A DNA stretch of 64,000 nt from Candidatus Melainabacteria bacterium (GTDB taxonomy: Bacteria; Cyanobacteriota; Vampirovibrionia; LMEP-6097): the NCBI GenBank assembly GCA_005110385.1, contig DUDT01000004.1, forward strand, positions 1-64,000. Reading direction: 5' to 3'. This document shows, piece by piece, positions 57,496 to 64,000 of the stretch; within the stretch, counting starts at the first letter, position 1, and each line of letters begins with the position of its first letter. Below the pieces are notes generated by a model. That model made no database searches and was not told where the DNA came from. It worked only from the letters and a program-made list of their open reading frames with translations. Position numbers and translations under genes: made by a program.

Positions 57496-58475
57496 CTAAA
57501 ACTTATAGACTCTAGTTTTTCCTTTTACATCGAAATAAATAATCTGTCTTTTATGACTCTTAGTACGTTTAAATTGACCTCTCGTTAAAGATTTAGTCGG
57601 TGATAAGTCTTTACTTCTAAACATAAGCAGCATTTATCCATCATGCGGTTATCGAATCTAGGAGTTTTTTGTGCTAAAACGCCCTGTGCTTCCCATTCAG
57701 TTCCCCTCTGTCTTTTAAATTCTTTAGGAGCAGTTTTCTTTATCGTTACGAAAGCTTCTTTAGCTGGACCGTATAGAAAATAATCTGTTTCGGTGTTTTT
57801 TAGAGCGGGGATAATTTTTTTAGCATTATCGAATAAAGCTCTAAGTTCGGCTGCTATTAGCTCACGGGGTGCTACCCTACCTTTTCTTCTAACTGTTCTT
57901 GAAGCTGAAAGTGATTCAGCCTGTGAGATATCTTCTATTCTGAGCTTTATTTTATTTAGATTTAGTGGATACTCGTCACTGATTAAGCCTTGTAGTTTCG
58001 CTTCAAAATAGCATGGATAATGCAGTTCTTTAGCACTAAACGTCTCTTGAAGGGCTTTTTCATATTCTTGAACTGCTTCATAATTTTCTTTAGCATCATT
58101 TAGAGCTTCTGCTGCATTTTCAGTGTTTTCTGTTTCATGATCTTTATAATCACTATGTTTGTAACCTCTGTGCTGAATAGCTGCATGCAGAGCTTTATAT
58201 ATCTGCCATTCGCTAAGTGCTTGTCCTTGAATTAGAGTGGCTAAATCTTATTCTGGATTACTTGAATAATTCATTAAGGCTACTCTAAGTAAAGCTGAGT
58301 TATAAATCGTATTAGAATTTTTAGGCGTGTATTCCGTTTTTAACTTATCATCGGCAGCTTTAACTCGAATACTTTTATTCTTATCTATATCTTCATAAAA
58401 TTCTATTAACGGTGTTAATCCAGCTTCTGACCAGATTTTATTTAACCATAATTCTCTTTCTTTACTTCTCCCCAT
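57496..58475 (-). pseudogene. Decayed type II cas9 remnant
   Basis: Reading leftward from 58475, one frame gives KERELWLNKIWSEAGLTPL and later SALLRVALMNYSSNPE, then TAA (58250-58248). The same frame resumes with LSEWQIYKALHAAIQHRGYK, PRELIAAELRALFDNAKKII and RGTEWEAQGVLAQKTPRFDN before TAA 57587-57585. These segments match the bridge-helix/REC order of Cas9 proteins (xALxHLAxxRGY, ExLF, RFDNRxxxKC). In another frame SLTRGQFKRTKSHKRQI plus IYFDVKGKTRVYKF runs to TAG 57498-57496 and resembles a Cas9 C-terminus. RuvC-I, RuvC-II/III and HNH are all missing, so the gene suffered an N-terminal truncation, an internal stop, and a large deletion with frameshift. No type II repeat, tracrRNA or other type II cas gene was seen. 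The Cas9 call is by eye. Confidence 0.7.
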
Positions 58476-58558
58476 TCTACAAGTACAATCTATTTAAAGA
58501 AGCTAAGGGAAATAAGCTTAGTTAGTAGAAATCCTAATAACTTCTTTATCTTAATTGC

Positions 58559-61500
58559 ATGATAGAACTTTATATCTTCACTAAAGAATCATTAATAGAT
58601 CCGGGTTTTACTCATTGGGAGCCAAGTCTTGGTAATGCTTTTAAAGATTGTAATTTAGAGATCATAACTGGGAAAATTCGTTCTAGGAGTTTAGATACTA
58701 ACTTTATTAAAGATTTAAACGAATTTCTAAGAAATTCTCCAGAACTTAGTATATTTTTTAAAACTTTAGATTCTTCAGTCGATATAAGGGTTTCAGAACG
58801 TCTACATCATATTCTATTTTATGATTCAGAAACTAATATCCTACACATAGATAGCGAGATTAAATCAGAATTTTCACCTCTCTATCTCTATGCCTTTTAT
58901 TATGCGAGTCTGAGGAAGTCTAAGGAACAGGATTTTCTCTACAGTAGATTTTATGATTTTATTTCTAAAGTAAATGAAAGTGATTTAAAGAAGCTCTTAA
59001 ATTTTCTTGAAGCAGATAAGAAGACTACTAAGTATTATGATGCGGGAGCTCATTTAAGCAATTTTATAGAGATAGTTTTAAAAAATAAAAAAAACAAACA
59101 GAGTTTAACTGAGATAGAAGAATTTACTTTAGTGCAGATTCTTAGAAACCGCTCCTTAACAGGTGCACAGGTTTATGATATAGAAAAGCTAGAAGCACTG
59201 TATCTAAGGCATGCCGATGATCCTTTTTCGGGTATAGCTTGCCTTGATCTATTTAATAGCCTCACTGAGACTTACAGTGAAGAGAGAGCGAAGACTTATT
59301 ACAAAGTTTTAGACAAAGCTCTTAAGCATTTAGGTTCTGATTTAATTGCTCAGCGTGGTTCTAGGGTTGCTCATGAACAGGGGCCTATTTTAATTAATGC
59401 TGGAATACTTAAGGCTTCTAAATTAATTACAGAGAAATTAACTACTCTTAGTAAAGAGATTTATCAATTCTATATTAAGTTAAGTGATGAATTTAGAGAT
59501 ACTTTAAAGAATGAAAGTTCTGTAAGTCTGTCTCAGAAAGAAGAGTATTTCGCTACGGCTAAATTAGATTTGAATATTATTCTTGATGACTTGAGTTTTA
59601 TTTTAAAGCAAAATGAAATTCCACGAGCAAGGATACTGAAAGCTGTTAACCAGCTTAAAAAATTTATTCAAGAGTTTTCTGATACTCTCACTGATTTCAT
59701 CTATGAGAATATTAAACAAAGAAGTTCTTATCTAAAATCAGTGGAGGCTTTGAGTAATTTTGATAAAAATTTACATTTGAAAATATTTGATCTTGTTGAG
59801 CTTGCTGAAAAAACACCAGCTGTTAATAAAAAGTCTGTAGTCTATGTGCAGAGACTTTCAGAAAGATCGGGGCATATTATTGCAAGGGTTTTACTAGGTA
59901 AGAATCTTTATGTTGAGAATGACGAAAACTCTTTTAAACAAAGAGTTTTAGCTATTCCCTATACTTTTGTAACTCAGGATTTTATTTATGTAGCTGATAT
60001 GGTTGATTCTTTCTTTGAGAATGCTTCTATCTCTATTGTTACTGATCCGGAGACTGCTACGCCTAGTATTAAATGGCAGAATGCTAAAGACTTAGCTATT
60101 AGCCTTGCTGAGGGGCTTTATACTGCGATAAAAAATGCTAGTGCTATTAATAATGTATTTCATTATCAATTAGAAACGACTTTATTTGGTCCATTAATAG
60201 ACGATTTCATTAGATTACTTAAAGATGAAATTTCTACCTATGCTTCAGCTCAAAAGTTAAGCTATGAACTGGTTTTGGCTAGAAAAACATATTATCAAGA
60301 GCTTATATTAAATGCTGCTGAATTAATTTTCGATCTTTATCAGTTACAGGATGATTTAGATATTCAAATTTTAAAAACTAAAGTGGATAAATTTTCTGTA
60401 ATTCTAGAAATCTTATCTACATATAGAGATGCGGAGAAAGATACTGCTAGCTTAGCTTTAATTAAGCACCAGAGCGAAGATCATTTTGCGTACTGCAAAG
60501 AAAGGTACTTGCAGTTAAAGAATAATCTAGACTTAAGTCCTAGTGCTAAGGTAAGTGAATACAGTAATTTTCTTAAAGGTGAGATAGATTATAAACTTAC
60601 TAAAGAGTTTATTGAAACGAAATTTAGATATTTTGATTCAAGTATATATAAAGAGCTACTCTCTGGAGCTGATATAGAGAGGGTTGTAGTCGAGACCGAT
60701 AGATCCATACCTGCTGATTACTATTTTAATTTTACGGTAGCTCCATCTAGGATTGATTTTGGTAAAAATGTTGTTTCTTCTGTAACTAATTTAATGGGAC
60801 GTATATTAGGAGCTGATGATAAAGAATCTCTTAATATTGGTAAGAATTATATAGATTTAGTCAGTGAAACTGAAAACTCTTTCTTTGATTCTAGTTCTAG
60901 CGCTGGTTCTGCGAAGGTTATTGAAAATACCTGTAGAGCTATACAGTATTCTAAAGCGATTAGTTTTCAGGGAGTTTACCAAAGCTTTGATATAGATGGT
61001 TATCAAGTAAGAGATACTATTAATTCAAGAGATAATGCTAAAGTCGGTATTCACATTATGGAACACGGAACTATGGCATCTACAGGCTACTGTATTACTA
61101 AAGAACCTTTATTTATTCTTCATGCTTTAAATGATAATAAGTCAGAACATAGACAGGGAGCTTTTTTCGCTGAGCTAATAAAATATTCTAGGATTATTAA
61201 CGAGACTGGCATATTCCAAAGAATAGAGCTGATGAATAAGGCTATAGATGCAGCTAATTCAAGAAATGGCACAGTGAAAGCTTATCAGGACCTTACCATT
61301 GCGTTAAATGCTTCTTATAAAGGTAATGTTTCTGATGAAAGAGAGAATGCTAATCAGTATTTAATGGCTCTTTTATTAAAACAGAAGCGTTTTATTAAAA
61401 ATACTTCACTTGCTGAAATAGAATCTTTTTATCATGAGCAGATCACTAACCATGAGCTTCCTAAAGAAATAAAAGTTTTTGATCCTTATGTCGATCCAGA

Positions 61501-64000
61501 TATTTTTATGTCTGGTGAATTTAAAAATATTGCAGATGATGCTTTAGATAAGCTATCTGTAGAATTAATAAAACTAGAGCAGCCACTTAATCGTGAGCAG
61601 ATTATTGCTTCGTTGATAACCTATGGTTCTCAGATTGAAAAATGGCCTTTGATTAAGCGTAATCTAGAGAAGACTGATGAAACTAATGCTGCTCAGCTTC
61701 TGATTAAATTACGTGAAATTAGCCCTGAGATTAAGTATTTAGAGACTTATAAAAAAGGTTTTTATAAAAACCCACTCCTAGCTTATCAAGGCGTAGATAT
61801 TATTCACCTCAATTCTGATCATACCGAATTGATTAGCCTTTTAACTAATTTAGTAAAATTGCGCACGCTAATGAAAATGCGTAATTTAGATTCATTATTG
61901 ATATTAGTTGATAATCCTCAACAGGCTAAAAAGCCTTTTCTTGACTATGATTCTACTAAAGAGTGGCTTGCACTTGGTGGTACTGTGGCTAGTCATATGG
62001 TAGCTCAAAGTATATATGATAAATGGGCAGAGGAAGTCGAGGAGGAAGGAACTTTTGCGAAATTACATATTAAATTTATGCTGCAGAAGTCACTTGACGA
62101 GAGTGAAGCTACAATCTATGAGAGTTTCTTTAATGAAACTAAAAAATATATAGATTTAAAGAAAGATCTTCTAAAACAGAAATATCAATCAGCGAAAAAA
62201 AGTTCAGTTTCTATAAGGGTTTTAGAAAGATATGAACATAGTATTTGTACTTTAAGTAAGTTAGAGGGAATGAAAGATGCTCGTCTAACCGATGATGATT
62301 ACTGGAATCATAATTTAAGTTTTGAACAATGGTTAATTCTAGGTGGGCGCTGGGTTCTAAATGGTGAGAGTAAAGAAAATATTAGTTATGTAAGTTCATT
62401 ATTTAAAGATTTTAATGAGAGAATTCTTAAACTATATGTGCAAAATGAGGAGCCTATATTTATAGAGAATAGTAGTCGAATCGTTAAGCAGGCTGGCTCT
62501 ACGAAAGAAGCTGATCTAATCAGTACTGATGCTTTCAAGAGCATAGATTTAAGGGCGAAAGCTAAGCAGGAAAATGCTTTTAGAATTTATAAAATAGAGG
62601 CACTAAACAATTTTAAAGAAGAATTAAGTGAGTATAGAGAGATTCATCATATTACTAATCTGATTCCTCAATACTGTGCTGAATATTTAGAGCTCATTAG
62701 TTCTCATGCAGAATTAAAAGCGAAGATCAGTCAAGCAGCTAAGCTACTCGCATTGTTAGAGGTCTTTGCTAAGTACTTGTCGGGATTCGTTCCTGAGGTT
62801 TTGACCTTATGCTCTGGTTTTAGCCTTGCTCAAAATGAATCTGAGCTTAAAGCTGAGTTTATTAATATCTTTGGAGATCATCAAGGTAGTAAGGGGCTGT
62901 TTGCTAAATTGGCTGATGCTCTGAAACTTAAGCTAGGTGACGAAGGGCTAGAGATAGCTACTTCTTTTGTTGAGTTAGCCTATTATAATTTTTTAGTTGC
63001 TCTTAGTATTTCGGTCGCTGATCATAATTTAATGATTAATCAGTTAGGCATTTTCTTTGACCAATATCTAAATATTCATGAAGAAGATTATCCTCCTTAT
63101 GCTTTTCATAGACTTTCTGCCGGTGAAGTTTATGGATTTGATAATGAGTATTATTTGTCAAATAAGCTTAGAGAGAAAATGTTTAAGTTAAGTGCTGCTA
63201 GTGGTGCTAATATTTATAAACTTCTCTGGAAGCTGGTTTCGGAATACACTGTTCTGCAGGAGACTTCTCAAGCTTATAGAGATTTATTAATCGGTGATTA
63301 TGAAAATGGTTTGATTCCCATTGGTTATCAACATCAAACTATTTGCATAGAAGAGCGTTTCTGGGATTGTATGAGGGCTTTGAGGAATTTCGTTAGAAAT
63401 TACCATGACAGGCATCCTTTACCAGTAATTATTAAAGGTGATAGTGCTAGGGCTGATTTGCTATTTGGTTTAAATTCAGCTCAGCATAAGATTATTTATA
63501 TAGCAGGTATTAGTAGCCCAGGGAAACACTCTTGGGATTTACCTTTAGTTCTGAGGTCTCCAGTATTTAGAGAGGCTAGAGCAGATACTTTTAATCGTGG
63601 TACTTTTACGACGATTACTGCTTTTACGCCATATCTTACTGAAGAAGGAAAAATTAGACAGCTTTATACTTCCTTTAAAGTAGAAGAACTCTTCAGTAAA
63701 GGTATTGAGTTTGCTGCTCCTTTCGAAAACTCTCATGAAAAGTTTAAGTTAAATGAATATGGCTTTGTGCATGCATTAGTATTGTTGGAGCCATCACCTG
63801 GACTGCCAGATCCCGATATTACTATGTCAGCTCACACTCACCCACAGTATATAAGCGGGTTTACTCAAGAGATAGAAGTACCAGAAGTTTGGTCGTATCT
63901 TAATATGTGCCAAATGTATGCTAAAACTGAGCTTGCTGCAATTTTAGAGAAAGCACAAATTAATGCTTTGGTTCAGATTAACTTTAAGCAGAATCGTTTT
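58559..64000 (+). CDS. Giant protein, unrecognised (partial, 3' end outside window)
   Basis: From ATG 58559 the frame is open for 1814 codons to the window edge. The start (MIELYIFTKESLIDPGFTHW) has no signal peptide; no clear Shine-Dalgarno precedes it. The product is largely helical and Lys/Glu/Leu/Ser-rich, without obvious tandem repeats. A segment near residues 830-870 (HIMEHGTMASTGYCITKEPL) and the region from ~1600 on (HPLPVIIKGDSARADLLFGL, GISSPGKHSWDLPLVLRSPV, TMSAHTHPQYISGF) look like folded, conserved domains, but I cannot assign them to a family. Codon use resembles the neighbours. It lies 83 nt after the divergent cas9 remnant, so any promoter must sit in that gap. It could be a large cytoplasmic or exported effector; no function is claimed. 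Confidence 0.75.
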   Translation, partial: MIELYIFTKESLIDPGFTHWEPSLGNAFKDCNLEIITGKIRSRSLDTNFIKDLNEFLRNSPELSIFFKTLDSSVDIRVSERLHHILFYDSETNILHIDSEIKSEFSPLYLYAFYYASLRKSKEQDFLYSRFYDFISKVNESDLKKLLNFLEADKKTTKYYDAGAHLSNFIEIVLKNKKNKQSLTEIEEFTLVQILRNRSLTGAQVYDIEKLEALYLRHADDPFSGIACLDLFNSLTETYSEERAKTYYKVLDKALKHLGSDLIAQRGSRVAHEQGPILINAGILKASKLITEKLTTLSKEIYQFYIKLSDEFRDTLKNESSVSLSQKEEYFATAKLDLNIILDDLSFILKQNEIPRARILKAVNQLKKFIQEFSDTLTDFIYENIKQRSSYLKSVEALSNFDKNLHLKIFDLVELAEKTPAVNKKSVVYVQRLSERSGHIIARVLLGKNLYVENDENSFKQRVLAIPYTFVTQDFIYVADMVDSFFENASISIVTDPETATPSIKWQNAKDLAISLAEGLYTAIKNASAINNVFHYQLETTLFGPLIDDFIRLLKDEISTYASAQKLSYELVLARKTYYQELILNAAELIFDLYQLQDDLDIQILKTKVDKFSVILEILSTYRDAEKDTASLALIKHQSEDHFAYCKERYLQLKNNLDLSPSAKVSEYSNFLKGEIDYKLTKEFIETKFRYFDSSIYKELLSGADIERVVVETDRSIPADYYFNFTVAPSRIDFGKNVVSSVTNLMGRILGADDKESLNIGKNYIDLVSETENSFFDSSSSAGSAKVIENTCRAIQYSKAISFQGVYQSFDIDGYQVRDTINSRDNAKVGIHIMEHGTMASTGYCITKEPLFILHALNDNKSEHRQGAFFAELIKYSRIINETGIFQRIELMNKAIDAANSRNGTVKAYQDLTIALNASYKGNVSDERENANQYLMALLLKQKRFIKNTSLAEIESFYHEQITNHELPKEIKVFDPYVDPDIFMSGEFKNIADDALDKLSVELIKLEQPLNREQIIASLITYGSQIEKWPLIKRNLEKTDETNAAQLLIKLREISPEIKYLETYKKGFYKNPLLAYQGVDIIHLNSDHTELISLLTNLVKLRTLMKMRNLDSLLILVDNPQQAKKPFLDYDSTKEWLALGGTVASHMVAQSIYDKWAEEVEEEGTFAKLHIKFMLQKSLDESEATIYESFFNETKKYIDLKKDLLKQKYQSAKKSSVSIRVLERYEHSICTLSKLEGMKDARLTDDDYWNHNLSFEQWLILGGRWVLNGESKENISYVSSLFKDFNERILKLYVQNEEPIFIENSSRIVKQAGSTKEADLISTDAFKSIDLRAKAKQENAFRIYKIEALNNFKEELSEYREIHHITNLIPQYCAEYLELISSHAELKAKISQAAKLLALLEVFAKYLSGFVPEVLTLCSGFSLAQNESELKAEFINIFGDHQGSKGLFAKLADALKLKLGDEGLEIATSFVELAYYNFLVALSISVADHNLMINQLGIFFDQYLNIHEEDYPPYAFHRLSAGEVYGFDNEYYLSNKLREKMFKLSAASGANIYKLLWKLVSEYTVLQETSQAYRDLLIGDYENGLIPIGYQHQTICIEERFWDCMRALRNFVRNYHDRHPLPVIIKGDSARADLLFGLNSAQHKIIYIAGISSPGKHSWDLPLVLRSPVFREARADTFNRGTFTTITAFTPYLTEEGKIRQLYTSFKVEELFSKGIEFAAPFENSHEKFKLNEYGFVHALVLLEPSPGLPDPDITMSAHTHPQYISGFTQEIEVPEVWSYLNMCQMYAKTELAAILEKAQINALVQINFKQNRF

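Noticed and set aside
57793-58011. 72-codon plus-strand frame
   Set aside because: Lies antisense to the cas9 remnant, has no homology and no ribosome binding site.

Overview
The window is AT-rich, gene-dense chromosomal DNA that reads as a Gram-negative-type bacterium, most likely a non-photosynthetic relative of Cyanobacteria (Vampirovibrionia/Melainabacteria type). This placement is inference. It rests on rpsJ (S10) sitting directly behind tuf, an RNase E/G followed by a long Asn/Arg-rich tail, an SLH-domain plus coiled-coil envelope protein, a type IV pilus/type II secretion membrane protein (PilC/GspF), a FliJ-like flagellar/type III export protein and the MEP isoprenoid enzyme IspF. No tRNA or rRNA gene was recognised.

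Region 1 (1-15.6 kb) is a calcium-themed module. A leftward operon runs FliJ-like protein, a ~1000-aa protein with EF-hand-like loops, a giant ~2580-aa repeat protein with N-terminal EF hands, and a partial protein with two EF hands and a DUF1521 domain. DUF1521 is the metal-induced autocleavage domain of Bradyrhizobium NopE-type effectors, and the cleavage motif GDPHV is visible. A divergent 385-aa protein ends in a calcium-binding thrombospondin-3-like tail.

Region 2 (15.6-35.2 kb) is mostly housekeeping: pilC, an acyl-CoA synthetase, a PDZ protein, nrdR, a MerR-like coiled-coil protein, the SLH protein, ispF, a sulfotransferase, a degenerate UppS-like protein, a Na+/H+ antiporter, tuf-rpsJ-rne, folC, chrA, kup, a formaldehyde dehydrogenase-type adhC and a Dam methylase. 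A family of short palindromic elements (ends TAGAGACC...GGTCTCTA) lies between genes here and, in frame, inside adhC and dam. They resemble Rickettsia palindromic elements in behaviour.

Region 3 (35.2-53.3 kb) is a complete type III-A CRISPR-Cas locus. It has a 64-repeat array transcribed leftward from a promoter at ~41.9 kb; a rightward operon csm6, a stand-alone polynucleotide 3'-phosphatase gene, cas1 and cas2; a leftward operon cas10-csm2-csm3-csm4-csm5-cas6; and a divergent WYL-type regulator. An almost identical 19-nt inverted repeat sits exactly 20 nt upstream of the TATAAT of both the csm6 and the cas10 promoters. This suggests one regulator controls both halves. Two pairs of related spacers, and many spacers that look like sense-strand translation starts, point to an active RNA-targeting system.

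Region 4 (53.3-64 kb) holds leuS, a small membrane protein, a short RTX-like repeat protein, a decayed cas9 remnant (stop codon, frameshift, loss of the nuclease domains) and the first 1814 codons of a giant unrecognised protein that runs off the right edge.
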